DNA from: JAXGTD01 sp040775095
Lineage (GTDB): Bacteria > Pseudomonadota > Gammaproteobacteria > Chromatiales > Chromatiaceae
Direction: 5' to 3'
NCBI GenBank assembly: GCA_040775095.1
Contig: JAXGTD010000013.1
Coordinates: 1 to 50,539, forward strand
DNA length: 50,539 nt
Below the pieces are notes generated by a model, which was not told the DNA's origin, did not search any database, and saw only the letters and a program-made list of their open reading frames with translations. How positions within the stretch are numbered: the stretch's first letter is position 1; each line of letters starts with the position of its first letter. Below, in pieces: positions 35,750 to 45,089 of this stretch. The position numbers and the translations under genes are program-made.

Positions 35750-37582
35750 ATGTGCGGCATAGCGGGTCTGATCCTGCCCGCCGGCAGCCCGGTCACGCCC
35801 AGCCAGCTTCGGCCCATGGCCGATCGGCTGTCGCATCGTGGGCCGGACGACAGCGGCCTGTGTTGCAGGGGCCCGATCGGTCTGGCCCAGACCCGGCTCT
35901 CGATCATTGGTCTGGCCACCGGACACCAGCCAATGGTCTCCGCGGATGGCCGACTGGCGCTGGTGGCCAATGGCGAGATCTACAACTACGTGGAGCTGAA
36001 CGCCGAGCTGCGCGCGCTCGGGCGGCACCCGGTCACCGACTCGGACTCAGAGACCATCCTGCATGCCTATGCGGCCTTCGGCGACGGGTTCCTCGACCGA
36101 CTGCGCGGGATGTTCGCCTTTGCGCTGCACGATGCGGCCAATCGCCGCCTGATCCTGGCCCGCGACCGGCTCGGTATCAAGCCGCTGTTCTATGCACGCG
36201 TTGCCGGCGGTATCGCCTTTGCCTCTGAGATCAAGGCCCTGTTGCCGCTGCTGCCCACTCGGGCCCGGATCGATGCGCTCGCGCTGCGCCGTTTCTTCCA
36301 GTTTCAGTTCAGCAGTGGCGAGCGGACCATCCTCGACGGAATCCATCGCGTCCTTCCCGGAGAGGTCCTGCACATCGACGAGCATCTGCGTATCGCGCGA
36401 CGCCGGTACTGGTCGGCGCGCAACGTCGCACCCCGCCACATCGGGCCCGAGGCCGCGGGTGAAGAGCTCGACGCCCTGATGAATGACGCAATGCGCGAGC
36501 ACATGCGTTCGGATGTCCCCTTCGGTCTGTTCCTGTCGGGGGGGATGGACTCGGCGGTCCTGGCGGCACGGCTCAGTGCCCTTGGCGCGGGGCGTATCCG
36601 CAGCTTCTCGGTCGGCTATCGCGGCACCACGATGGCGCACGAGCTCGACGAGGCGGCCCGGGTCGCGGCGCACTTTGGCCTCGACCACCAGCCGCTGGCG
36701 CTGGACCTCGATCAGGTCTTTGCGCGCATCCCGCACAGCATCTGGGCCGCCGACGAGCTGATGCGCGACTACGCGTCGCTGCCCACGTCGATCCTTGCGC
36801 AGACCGCCGCGGCGCAGTTGAAGGTCGTCTTTTCCGGCGAGGGCGGTGACGAGGTATTCGGCGGCTATCGGCGTTATCATCCAACCGCCGCGGAACGCTG
36901 GCCAAAGGCGCTGTTGTTCCCCGGCAGCGGCGGATTCCGCACCCGGGGTCAATGGGCGGGCCGCTGGTCCCGACGGCTCTTCGGCGACGCCCTGACCAAG
37001 GCGGCGGGGCGTGATCGCCAGCCCTTCATCGACGCCTGGCAATCGACCCCGCGAGACTGGTCCGCGATGCAGCGACGCCAGTACACGGATCTGACGACGG
37101 CGTTGCCGGACAATCTGCTGGTGAAGACCGACCGCATGCTGATGGGCTTCGGCGTCGAGGGGCGGGTGCCCTTCCTCGACCATCGCATCGTCGAGCTTGG
37201 CCTCGCGCTGCCGGACGGGCTCAAGGTGCGGCGCCATCGCGGCAAGTGGCTGCTGCGCCACTGGGCCGAGCCCCAGCTTCCCCCGGGACACCTGGACCGG
37301 CCCAAGCGCGGCTTCCACGTCCCGGTCGGCGACTGGCTCACAGGCGATGTCGCCGAGCGCGTCGGTCGGCGGCTCGTCGACAACCGCGGCATCCGGGAAT
37401 GGTTTCGCACCGAAGCGATCCCCGATCTGGTCGCGGCCCGGCGTGCCGGGCATGGCGGCGGCCGAGAGCTGTTCGGGCTGATGCAGTTCGCAATCTGGCA
37501 CCGATTGTTCATCGAGGAACCCGGCATCAGACCGTCGCCCGATGAAGACCCACTGGAATGGATCGGATCGGGCAGTGCATGA
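35750..37582 (+). CDS. asnB: Asparagine synthetase (glutamine-hydrolysing)
   Basis: A 610-residue AsnB-type enzyme. The start at 35750 is fixed by the need for Cys2 at the new N-terminus (MCGIAGL), the glutaminase nucleophile; the Shine-Dalgarno is weak (GAGA). The N-terminal domain has ANGEIYNYVELN and RGMFAFALHD; the synthetase domain has the P-loop FLSGGMDSAVLAARL and SGEGGDEVFGGYRRY. In polysaccharide clusters such proteins often amidate a sugar acid or peptide rather than free aspartate; the neighbouring glycosyltransferases make that likely, but it is inference. It begins the plus-strand envelope run of 35.7-44.7 kb. Confidence 0.92.
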   Translation: MCGIAGLILPAGSPVTPSQLRPMADRLSHRGPDDSGLCCRGPIGLAQTRLSIIGLATGHQPMVSADGRLALVANGEIYNYVELNAELRALGRHPVTDSDSETILHAYAAFGDGFLDRLRGMFAFALHDAANRRLILARDRLGIKPLFYARVAGGIAFASEIKALLPLLPTRARIDALALRRFFQFQFSSGERTILDGIHRVLPGEVLHIDEHLRIARRRYWSARNVAPRHIGPEAAGEELDALMNDAMREHMRSDVPFGLFLSGGMDSAVLAARLSALGAGRIRSFSVGYRGTTMAHELDEAARVAAHFGLDHQPLALDLDQVFARIPHSIWAADELMRDYASLPTSILAQTAAAQLKVVFSGEGGDEVFGGYRRYHPTAAERWPKALLFPGSGGFRTRGQWAGRWSRRLFGDALTKAAGRDRQPFIDAWQSTPRDWSAMQRRQYTDLTTALPDNLLVKTDRMLMGFGVEGRVPFLDHRIVELGLALPDGLKVRRHRGKWLLRHWAEPQLPPGHLDRPKRGFHVPVGDWLTGDVAERVGRRLVDNRGIREWFRTEAIPDLVAARRAGHGGGRELFGLMQFAIWHRLFIEEPGIRPSPDEDPLEWIGSGSA

Positions 37583-37679
37583 GGACAGGCCGATTGAATC
37601 CGTCCAGGGTCGGGATCCGGTCGCAATCCGATCGGTACAATCGGGGGATCGGCCCCTCTTCAGGCGCCTGCAGCACGCG

Positions 37680-37712
37680 AGAATGCCCGGCCATCCGTGG
37701 CCCGGACGGTCC
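37680..37712 (+). repeat. Dispersed multi-hairpin element, partial copy E
   Basis: In the gap after asnB, GAATGCCCGGCCATCCGTGG then CCCGGACGG matches AAATGCCGGGCCTTCCATGG then CCCGGACGG of copy A at 5280-5308. Only this arm is clear; earlier bases (37591-37610) share ATTGAATCCGTCCAGGG with a sequence at 43129-43144. Confidence 0.45.
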
Positions 37713-37772
37713 CCGGCGCGGACGCCGCCGATCTTTCCTGGATACCCACACGCACAGAAGCCCTGCACCCGA

Positions 37773-38894
37773 ATGACCGACCCTACCCGCATCGCGTGCC
37801 TCTTCTCGACCTCCGGACACAGCGGCGTCGATCGCGTGGTCCAGCACCTGATACCGGCCCTGGCCGGCCGCGGATACCGGGTCGATCTGCTGAAGGTCCG
37901 CGATCATGGCCCGCGGCTGGCCGAGGTGCCCGATGGGGTCGAGGTGATCGACCTGGGAACGCGGCACACCTACGCCGGTCTGCCCGCCATCGTGCGCTAC
38001 CTGCGCCGTCAGCGCCCGGCGGTCATGCTCTCGGACAAGGATCGCGTCAACCGGACGGCCCTGCTGGCCAAGACCCTGGCCCGGGTACCGACGCGTCTGA
38101 TCTTCCGTTCCGGCACCACGGTCTCGATCGATCTCGCCGACCGGGGCTGGCTGGAACGACTCATCCAGCGCCATTCCATGGGCAAGCTCTACCGCTTTGC
38201 CGATCGCGTCATCGTGACCAGTCGGGGCGCGGCCCAGGACATGGCGCGCTACACGGGCCTCACGCCAGGACACATCCGCGTCGTCCCCTCCCCTGTCGTG
38301 CCCGCGCGTCTGTTCGATGAGGTGCTGCCCCGACCCGACCATCCCTGGCTCGGCGAGGGCGAAGCGCCGTTGATCCTCGGGGTCGGCGAGCTCGGTGCCC
38401 GGAAAGACTTCGCGACCCTGGTGCGCGCCTTCGCCGGGCTGCGCGCCACGCGGCCGTGCCGCCTGATGATCCTCGGGCGCGGGGCCCAGCGCGAACGTCT
38501 GCTCTCGCTGGCGCGCACGCTTGGCGTGGAGAAGGATGTCTCGCTGCCCGGGTTCGTATCCTACCCCTATCGCTACATGGCACACGCGGCGTTGCTGGCG
38601 TCCACCTCCTTGTGGGAGGGCCTGCCCCTGGTGCCAGTCGAGGCGCTGGCGGTCGGCACACCGGTGGTCTCGACGGACTGTCCGAGCGGCCCGAGCGAGA
38701 TCCTGCAAGACGGACGCTATGGCCCGTTGGTGCCCATGGGCGACGCGGCCGCCCTCACCGAGGCAATGGCCGACACGCTGGACAACCCGCTGCCGGCCGA
38801 GGTCCTGCGCAACGCCGCCCGCCCCTACGAGATCGAGGCGTCGACCGATGCATATCTGGACGCGATGGGTCTGCCTCGCCGAGCGGCGGCATAG
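37773..38894 (+). CDS. Glycosyltransferase family 4
   Basis: A 373-residue GT-B enzyme. The N-terminal FSTSGHSGVDRVVQHLIPAL has the acceptor glycine loop. The donor half has ILGVGELGARKDFATLV and EGLPLVPVE (EX7E) with ALAVGTPVVSTDCPSGPSEIL. The PSGPSEIL ending and KDRVNRTALLAK segment are frequent in the GT4 group of WaaG- and PssF-like enzymes. The start at 37773 is by homology to the family; no strong ribosome site is seen. It heads a run of three more glycosyltransferases leading to waaA, so an LPS core or surface polysaccharide role is likely. Confidence 0.87.
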   Translation: MTDPTRIACLFSTSGHSGVDRVVQHLIPALAGRGYRVDLLKVRDHGPRLAEVPDGVEVIDLGTRHTYAGLPAIVRYLRRQRPAVMLSDKDRVNRTALLAKTLARVPTRLIFRSGTTVSIDLADRGWLERLIQRHSMGKLYRFADRVIVTSRGAAQDMARYTGLTPGHIRVVPSPVVPARLFDEVLPRPDHPWLGEGEAPLILGVGELGARKDFATLVRAFAGLRATRPCRLMILGRGAQRERLLSLARTLGVEKDVSLPGFVSYPYRYMAHAALLASTSLWEGLPLVPVEALAVGTPVVSTDCPSGPSEILQDGRYGPLVPMGDAAALTEAMADTLDNPLPAEVLRNAARPYEIEASTDAYLDAMGLPRRAAA

Positions 38895-39005
38895 ATTGGC
38901 GCACGCCCGCTGGCAGCGCCGACGACGCGAGGCGTGCGACCTGCCGGCACCCCGGGCATCGCACGCGCGCGTTGCGTACCCGGCGGCCCGTGGCCGGAGC
39001 GGATC

Positions 39006-40076
39006 ATGAGACCAAGACGCATCCTGCTCGTGCGCCTCTCGGCGATCGGTGACATCGTGTTCGCGTCGCCACTGATCGACGCGTTCCGCCGTGCCTGGCC
39101 GGACGCCCATCTGGCCTGGCTCGCGCAACCGGAATGCGCGGCGCTGCTGCGCGGGCACCCCGCGCTCGACGAGGTGATCGAGTGGCCATACCGCGATCTG
39201 CGCGCGCTGGCGCGCTCCGGCCGCCTGGGCAGACTCGGCGCCGAGGTGCGCCGCCTGGTCGGGGCACTCCGGGCGCGCCACTTCGACCTCGCCGTCGACC
39301 TGCAGGGGCTGCTCAAGAGCGCGCTGCCGGTCTGGCTTTCCGGGGCCCCGGAGCGCATCGGTCTGGGCTCACGCGAGGGCAGCCACCTGCTGATGACGCG
39401 CGTGATCGGACGCGGCGGGGACAGCGAGCGCGTCGGGTCGGAGTATCTGCACCTGGCCGAGACCCTCGGACTGCCGGTCGACGATTTCGCGATGCGCATC
39501 TACTATGATGCCGATGCGCGACGCGCCGCCGACGCCCTGATCAAAGGGGCTGGACTGGATGCCGGCTATTCCGTGATCTGCCCGTTCACGACCCGGCCGC
39601 AGAAGCACTGGTTCGAGGATCGCTGGGCGGCGCTGGCCATACGCCTGCAACGCGAGCTGAACCTTCCGGTGTTGATGCTCGGCGGTCCCGCCGACCGGGA
39701 CGCCGCCGCGCGCATCCAGCGGGACGCCGGCGACGGCATCGTCAATCTCGCGGGCGAGACCTCGCTGCTGCAGGCTGCGGCCCTGATTGATTCCGCGCGG
39801 CTGCTGATCGGCGTCGACACCGGGCTGAGCCACATGGGTATCGCCTTCCAGCGCCCGACACTGCTGCTGTTCGGCTCGACCTGCCCCTATCTGGACAGCA
39901 CCCGCGCCGATGCCCGCGTGCTCTATCATCGGCTCACCTGCTCGCCCTGCCGACGCCATCCCACCTGCGATGGCGCCTTCACCTGCATGCGCCTGATCGA
40001 CGTCGACGAGGTGATGGAGGCGGTGCGGACGTTGCCTGGTGCACCCCCTGTCGGCCCCACGGAGGCGGGGGCATGA
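39006..40076 (+). CDS. Glycosyltransferase family 9 (heptosyltransferase-like)
   Basis: A 356-residue GT9 protein. The start at 39006 lies beside the family N-terminus ILLVRLSAIGDIVFASPLIDAF. Other marks are AVDLQGLLKSALPVWLSGA, ICPFTTRPQKHWFEDRWAAL and LIGVDTGLSHMGIAF with the catalytic region that binds ADP-heptose. The Cys-rich C-terminus (CSPCRRHPTC) is typical. It would add a heptose (WaaC/WaaF/WaaQ-like) to the LPS inner core; which heptose is not clear. Its stop overlaps the next gene by four bases (ATGA). Confidence 0.9.
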   Translation: MRPRRILLVRLSAIGDIVFASPLIDAFRRAWPDAHLAWLAQPECAALLRGHPALDEVIEWPYRDLRALARSGRLGRLGAEVRRLVGALRARHFDLAVDLQGLLKSALPVWLSGAPERIGLGSREGSHLLMTRVIGRGGDSERVGSEYLHLAETLGLPVDDFAMRIYYDADARRAADALIKGAGLDAGYSVICPFTTRPQKHWFEDRWAALAIRLQRELNLPVLMLGGPADRDAAARIQRDAGDGIVNLAGETSLLQAAALIDSARLLIGVDTGLSHMGIAFQRPTLLLFGSTCPYLDSTRADARVLYHRLTCSPCRRHPTCDGAFTCMRLIDVDEVMEAVRTLPGAPPVGPTEAGA

Positions 40077-41176
40077 GGATCCTGCACGTCGAGGGAGGCG
40101 CGCGGCTCTATGGCGGCGCCCAACAGGTGCTCTACCTGCTCGAGGGGCTCGCCGCGCGCGGGGTCGAGAATCTGCTCGCCTGTCGTGCTGGCAGCGACCT
40201 GGCCATCCGGGCGGCGGCCTTCTCCGAGGTCCACGGCATGACCATGCATGGCGATCTGGATCTGGCCATGATCGCGCGCCTGCATCACCTGATCCGCGCG
40301 CGCGGGCCGGACCTGGTGCACCTGCACAGCCGCATCGGCGCCGACGTGATGGGGGGCATCGCCGCGCGCCTGTGCCGGGTGCCGGTGATCCATACCCGTC
40401 GCGTCGACAATCCCGAGCCGCGCTGGCTGGTGGCGCTGAAGTACCGCCTGCACCAGCGCGTGATCGCGATCTCCGAAGGTATAGGGCAGGTGCTGCTGAC
40501 CGAGGGACTGCCGGCGGCCAAACTGCGGGTGGTCCGCAGCGCGGTCCTGTTCGACCGCTTCGACCGGCCCTGCGAGCGCCCAGGCTTCCTCCGCGCACTG
40601 GCGCTGCCGGACGACGCGCTGACCATCGGGGTCGTTGCGCAGCTGATCCCCCGCAAGGGGCACCGCTTCCTGCTCGCGGCCCTGCCGGCCCTGATCGCCG
40701 CGCACCCACGGCTTCAGACCATCTTTTTCGGTCAGGGCGCCGAGGAGCAGGCGCTGCGCGGGCAGATCCAGGCAATGGGGCTCGGCGGGCGGGTCCATCT
40801 CGCCGGTTTCCGCGACGACCTGCCCGAGCTGCTGCCCTGCCTGGACCTGCTGGTGCACCCGGCGACCATGGAGGGACTCGGCGTGTCGCTGTTGCAGGCA
40901 TCCAGCGCCGGCGTGCCCATCGTCGCAAGCCGTGTCGGCGGCATTCCGGAGGCCGTGCGCGACGGCGTCAATGGTCTGCTGACGCCCCCGGGCGACGTGC
41001 TCGCCCTCGAGACCGTAATCCGGCGCTTGCTCGATGACCGGGCACTGCGTCAACGCCTCGGGGCGGGCGGACGCGACCTGATGCGGGCGGAGTTTTCGCT
41101 CGACCGCATGGTCGAGGGCAATCTCGGCGTCTATCGCGAGCTGCTTGGGAGGCCCGCCGATGGACTGGCCCGCTAG
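40073..41176 (+). CDS. Glycosyltransferase family 4 with an altered EX7E motif
   Basis: A 367-residue GT-B enzyme. The N-terminus MRILHVEGGARLYGGAQQV has the usual glycine loop; VGVVAQLIPRKGHRFL-like sequence marks the donor half. The EX7E signature reads EGLGVSLLQ, with Gln in place of the second Glu, a change that may alter donor phosphate handling or activity. The rest of the family pattern (VASRVGGIPEAVRDGVNGLL) is intact. The start overlaps the GT9 stop (ATGA), and its own 3' end overlaps the next gene by 17 bases, so all are coupled. Confidence 0.87.
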   Translation: MRILHVEGGARLYGGAQQVLYLLEGLAARGVENLLACRAGSDLAIRAAAFSEVHGMTMHGDLDLAMIARLHHLIRARGPDLVHLHSRIGADVMGGIAARLCRVPVIHTRRVDNPEPRWLVALKYRLHQRVIAISEGIGQVLLTEGLPAAKLRVVRSAVLFDRFDRPCERPGFLRALALPDDALTIGVVAQLIPRKGHRFLLAALPALIAAHPRLQTIFFGQGAEEQALRGQIQAMGLGGRVHLAGFRDDLPELLPCLDLLVHPATMEGLGVSLLQASSAGVPIVASRVGGIPEAVRDGVNGLLTPPGDVLALETVIRRLLDDRALRQRLGAGGRDLMRAEFSLDRMVEGNLGVYRELLGRPADGLAR

Positions 41177-42230
41177 CCTGCACCTGATTGGCAGCAAGGG
41201 GCTCGGCGGCGCCGAGCGCTGGTTCCAACGCTTCGCGGCGGCGCTGGCCGAGCGTCACGCGCCGGCAACCCTCGGCATCCGCGCGAGCAGCGCGCTGGCG
41301 GGCCTGGACCTTGGCCCGCTGCCGGTGCGGTCGCTGCCGTTTCGCAGCACCTGGGACCCCATCTCACGCCTCGCCGTGACGCGCCTGCTGCGCGCGACCG
41401 ACGCGCCCATCGTGCAGACCTACATGGGACGGGCGACCCGCCTGACCCACACCCGCGGCCGCGCCGTGCATATCGCGCGCCTCGGCGGTTACTACAGGCT
41501 TGGCCCCTACCGCCATGCCGATGCCTGGATCGGCAACACCCGCGGGCTCTGTGACTGGATGATCACCAACGGACTGCCGGCGGCGCGGGTGCATCACATC
41601 TACAATTTTGTCGAGCCGGCGCTGCCTCGCCCCGCCGCGCGGATCACGGCATTGCGCACCCGCCTCGGCATCGCGGCCGAGGAGCAGGTCCTCGTCTGCC
41701 TGGGACGGCTGGTGCCGGTAAAGGGCCATCAGGTCCTGCTCGATGCCCTGGCCCGACTGCCCGTGGAGATCGCCGGGCGACGCTGGCGCGTGGTGCTCGT
41801 CGGTGATGGCCCGCTGCGCGGCGCACTCGAGCGCCAGGCGAGCGGGTCTGGCATCGCCGGGCGCATCGTCTGGGCCGGATGGCAGGACGACCCGGGCCAA
41901 TTCTTGCAACTGGCCGACCTGGTGGTGTTCCCTTCACTCGACGCGGAGACCCTGGGCAACGTCATTCTCGAGGCCTGGGCCTGGGAGCGGCCACTGGTGA
42001 CGGCCAACTTTCGGGGCGCGCGCGAGATCGCCCACCACGGCGAGGACGCATGGTGCGTGCCCTGCGAGGATGCGCCCGCCCTGGCCCAGGGTATCCGCAC
42101 CCTGCTCGCGGATCCGGCCCTTTGCGCCGATCTGGTGCGCAACGGGCACGAACGGGTGCGGGCACGGTTTGGCGCCGACCCGATCATGGAACAGTACCGG
42201 ACCCTCTATCGTGATCTGCTTGCCGGCTGA
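41160..42230 (+). CDS. Glycosyltransferase family 4
   Basis: A 356-residue GT-B enzyme. The start at 41160 follows GGGAGG; an ATG at 41145 lacks a site and lies deeper in the previous gene. The N-terminus reads LHLIGSKGLGGAERWFQRFA, with a GGAE acceptor loop; the donor half has VCLGRLVPVKGHQVLLDAL and ETLGNVILE (EX7E) before AWAWERPLVTANFRGA. It belongs to the GT4 enzymes found with heptosyltransferases in LPS core loci. The sugar is unknown. Confidence 0.88.
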   Translation: MDWPASLHLIGSKGLGGAERWFQRFAAALAERHAPATLGIRASSALAGLDLGPLPVRSLPFRSTWDPISRLAVTRLLRATDAPIVQTYMGRATRLTHTRGRAVHIARLGGYYRLGPYRHADAWIGNTRGLCDWMITNGLPAARVHHIYNFVEPALPRPAARITALRTRLGIAAEEQVLVCLGRLVPVKGHQVLLDALARLPVEIAGRRWRVVLVGDGPLRGALERQASGSGIAGRIVWAGWQDDPGQFLQLADLVVFPSLDAETLGNVILEAWAWERPLVTANFRGAREIAHHGEDAWCVPCEDAPALAQGIRTLLADPALCADLVRNGHERVRARFGADPIMEQYRTLYRDLLAG

Positions 42231-42239
42231 ACGCCCATC

Positions 42240-43043
42240 ATGACAACAGCGCGCATCTCCATCCTGATGTACCACCAGGTCGGCCGTTTCCGGCCCATGC
42301 AGACCCATCGGGCCAACTATTGCGATGTCGGCCGCTTCACGCGCCAGATGGCCTTCCTGAAGCATGCCGGCTTCACGGTGCTCGATCTGGAGTCCGCCCT
42401 TGCCTGCCTGCGCGGCGATCAGGCAACGCCGGCCCGCGCGGTGGTCCTGACCTTCGACGACGCCTACGAAAACTTCTTCGACCACGCGTTGCCCGTATTG
42501 CAACACCACGGTTTCCCGGCACTGGTCTATGCGATCAGCGGCTGGTTGGGACGGCGCATGACCTGGAGAACGCCAGAGGCGGGGCGGCCAGAGCCCGCGC
42601 TGATGGACGCGGCGCAACTGCGGACCCTGCATGCCTCGGGCATCGGGATCGGCTCGCACTCGGTGAGCCACGTGAAGCTGGCAGAGGTCGGTGCGGACCG
42701 ACAGCGGCGAGAGCTCGCCGGGAGTCGCGCGGCGTTGCAGGATGAGCTCGGTGCGGAGGTGCGCCACCTGTGCTATCCGTTTGGCAGCTTCGACATGAGG
42801 GCCCTGCGCCTCGCCGCCGAGGTGGGCTATCGCAGCGCGACCACCTGCCTGCGCGGTGCCGCGACCGGGGCGGATCATCCGCTGGCGCTGCCGCGCAAGG
42901 CGATCTCGTTCGGCGACAACCTGCTTGGCTATGCCTGGAAGCTCGGCGTCAAGCACGCGCCGACGCCGGCCCTCGCCGACTGGCGCCAACGACTGGCCAC
43001 CGCGCACGGCATCACGGTGGGGCAAGACAGTGGATCGGGATAA
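42240..43043 (+). CDS. Polysaccharide deacetylase (NodB-like)
   Basis: A 267-residue protein. NodB-homology motifs seen are VVLTFDDAYENFF (metal-binding Asp pair), IGSHSVSHVKLAEV (the HxxxH metal His pair) and the later CYPFGSFD. It removes acetyl groups from sugars of a polysaccharide or lipid-linked glycan. No signal peptide is evident, so it would act in the cytoplasm or on a lipid-linked precursor. It starts 9 bases after the previous glycosyltransferase, so it belongs to the same operon. Similar deacetylases accompany LPS core genes in many proteobacteria. Confidence 0.87.
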   Translation: MTTARISILMYHQVGRFRPMQTHRANYCDVGRFTRQMAFLKHAGFTVLDLESALACLRGDQATPARAVVLTFDDAYENFFDHALPVLQHHGFPALVYAISGWLGRRMTWRTPEAGRPEPALMDAAQLRTLHASGIGIGSHSVSHVKLAEVGADRQRRELAGSRAALQDELGAEVRHLCYPFGSFDMRALRLAAEVGYRSATTCLRGAATGADHPLALPRKAISFGDNLLGYAWKLGVKHAPTPALADWRQRLATAHGITVGQDSGSG

Positions 43044-43394
43044 GGGACCTTGCCCTCGGCCTGGCTCGGGCGAGAGCATCGCGGCCGGCAACGCGCACCG
43101 CGGGCGATTCATTCTGGGAAGGGCCCGTTGAATCCATCCATGGAACAGATTGGTCCGCGCTCCGGGCGAAGCCATTTCCCGGATTGCGCCATTGATGATC
43201 CGCGTCATGATCCCTACGGGAGATGCCTTGGTCGGCGTTTTCCGAGCGGCGACCGGGGGGGCGCAATCTCTTCGAGCTGCCCGGCAGTCGGACTGGCCCT
43301 GTCAGATCACCGCGCGGAGTAAGCGAGAATGCTCTTGAACACAGTGACTTATGGAGATCGAATCGCGTTCATGCGCCGATTCTAGGTTATTGCG
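43044..43394. other. Intergenic region before waaA
   Basis: 351 bases with no gene that I can support. The segment 43127-43144 shares TTGAATCC[A/G]TCCA with 37591-37608, and 43211-43240 read on the minus strand (GGAAAACGCC...GGCATCTCC) loosely recalls copies of the dispersed element. Both likenesses are weak. Confidence 0.35.
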
Positions 43395-44726
43395 ATGCGT
43401 CACCTCTACTCGGCCCTGCTCTACCTCCTGTTGCCCCTGGCCCTGCTGAGGCTGCTCTGGCGCAGTCGCCTCGCGCCCGCCTATCGCGAGCGCTGGAGCG
43501 AGCGTCTGGGGTTCTTCGCAGAGGCGGGCAAGGCCTCCGCAATGCGCGCCGACGTGTGGATCCACGCCGTGTCGGTGGGTGAGGTCCAGGCCGCGCAACC
43601 GCTGATTCGCCACCTGCTGGGTCGCGAGCCGGCGTTGTCGGTCATCGTCACGACAACGACACCGACCGGCGCGCGGCGCCTCCAGGAGCTGTTTGGCACC
43701 CGCGTGCACCACTGCTATACACCGTTCGACCTGCCGCCGATCATGCGGCGGTTCCTCCACGCCGTGCGTCCACGGCTGGTGCTGGTGTTGGAGACGGAGA
43801 TCTGGCCGAACATGCTGTTTGCCTGCGCACGCCAACAGATTCCGGTCATCCTGGCCAACGCGCGGCTCTCGGCACGCTCGGCACGCGGCTACGCGCGGGT
43901 GCGCGATTTCGCCGCGCAAACCATGCGCTGCTTTGCACTGATCGCGGCCCAAAGCGAGGAAGACGCCGCACGTTTCGCGCGCCTGGGCGTCCCGCGCGAG
44001 CAGCTGCAGGTCACCGGCAGCATCAAGTTCGATGTGCAGGTGCCCGCCAGCCTGATGGATCGCGCGGAGGTCATGCGCCGCAACTGGGGCATGAACCGGG
44101 CCGTGTGGGTCGCGGCCAGCACCCATGAGGGCGAAGAAGAGATCCTGCTCGACGCCCACCAGCTCGTGCGCGCCCATCACCCTGACGCGCTGCTGGTCCT
44201 GGTTCCCCGCCACCCGGAGCGTTTCGACCGGGTCGCGGCGCTGGTGCAGCGCCAAGGCTTCGTGCTGGCCCGGCGCAGCCACGACGATCCCTGCGGCGAC
44301 CAGGTTGCCGTCTACCTCGGAGACACGATGGGGGAGCTGACGGTCTTTCTGGCTGCCGCCGACGCCGCCTTCATTGGCGGCAGCCTGGTCCCCGTGGGCG
44401 GGCACAACCTGCTCGAGGCGGCGGCGGTCGGGGTACCCGCGGTCACCGGCCCACACACGTTCAACTTTACGGCCATCACCGAGCTGCTGCTGCGCGCGGG
44501 CGCGGCCGCCCGGGTGGCCGACGCGGCCGAGCTGGCGCAGTGCATCACGGCCTGGCTCGGCGACGCCGCCGAGCGCGCGCGGGTCGGTGAGAACGGCCTG
44601 CGCGTGGTCGAGCAAAACCGCGGCGCCTTGGCCAGCCTGCTGGCCGTCATCGATGAGCGTATCAATGCGTTCGAGGCGGGCCCGCCAATCGACGAACGCG
44701 CCCAGGGTACGCCCACCGATGCCTGA
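43395..44726 (+). CDS. waaA: 3-deoxy-D-manno-octulosonic acid (Kdo) transferase
   Basis: A 443-residue GT30 enzyme that attaches Kdo to the lipid A precursor on the cytoplasmic face of the inner membrane. It opens with a membrane-binding helix SALLYLLLPLALLRLLW and RERWSERLGFF. Family marks are IHAVSVGEVQAAQPL (with the catalytic Glu), TTTTPTGARRL, ETEIWPNML, GSIKFDV, and FIGGSLVPVGGHNLLEAAAVG. The number of Kdo residues it adds cannot be told. It follows the glycan genes in the same direction after a 351-base gap and probably has its own promoter. Confidence 0.95.
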   Translation: MRHLYSALLYLLLPLALLRLLWRSRLAPAYRERWSERLGFFAEAGKASAMRADVWIHAVSVGEVQAAQPLIRHLLGREPALSVIVTTTTPTGARRLQELFGTRVHHCYTPFDLPPIMRRFLHAVRPRLVLVLETEIWPNMLFACARQQIPVILANARLSARSARGYARVRDFAAQTMRCFALIAAQSEEDAARFARLGVPREQLQVTGSIKFDVQVPASLMDRAEVMRRNWGMNRAVWVAASTHEGEEEILLDAHQLVRAHHPDALLVLVPRHPERFDRVAALVQRQGFVLARRSHDDPCGDQVAVYLGDTMGELTVFLAAADAAFIGGSLVPVGGHNLLEAAAVGVPAVTGPHTFNFTAITELLLRAGAAARVADAAELAQCITAWLGDAAERARVGENGLRVVEQNRGALASLLAVIDERINAFEAGPPIDERAQGTPTDA

Positions 44727-44744
44727 TCGCGTGGGACGATCGGC

Positions 44745-45077
44745 TCAATAGGTCGGCATGCCCGGATCGACGTCCCGGGCCCAGGCGTCGACGCCCCCCT
44801 GCAGGTTGATCACGTCGCGGAAGCCGCGGTGCTGCAGGAAGAGTGCGACCTGCTGGCTGCGAATCCCATGGTGGCAGACGACAACCGTGCGCCGATCGGG
44901 ATCGAGCTGATCCAGCGACGAGGGGATCTGTCGCATCGGGACCAGTTGCGCACCCGGGAGATGGCAAAGGGCGAACTCCCAGGGCTCGCGCACGTCCAGG
45001 AGCAGGGGCGGGCCACCCGCCGCGGTGCCGGCATCCCGCAGCAACGCGTCTACCTCTCGCGGGACCATCTGTTGCAT
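44745..45077 (-). CDS. Rhodanese-like domain protein
   Basis: A 110-residue single rhodanese domain. The active-site loop is CHHGIRS with the persulfide-forming Cys, preceded by VVV, and LLLDVREPWEFALCHLPGA is the usual N-terminal motif. It would carry sulfane sulfur or bind oxyanions in the cytoplasm. It begins 12 bases after the isoaspartyl methyltransferase gene, a pairing seen upstream of tolC in many proteobacteria; tolC itself is not here. The acceptor of the sulfur is not known. Confidence 0.88.
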   Translation of the reverse strand: MQQMVPREVDALLRDAGTAAGGPPLLLDVREPWEFALCHLPGAQLVPMRQIPSSLDQLDPDRRTVVVCHHGIRSQQVALFLQHRGFRDVINLQGGVDAWARDVDPGMPTY

Positions 45078-45089
45078 CAGGGCGCTCTC

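Noticed and set aside
37527..39281. A 584-codon minus-strand frame antisense to a GT4 gene
   Set aside because: It is a shadow of the GT4 and GT9 genes and has no recognisable motif.
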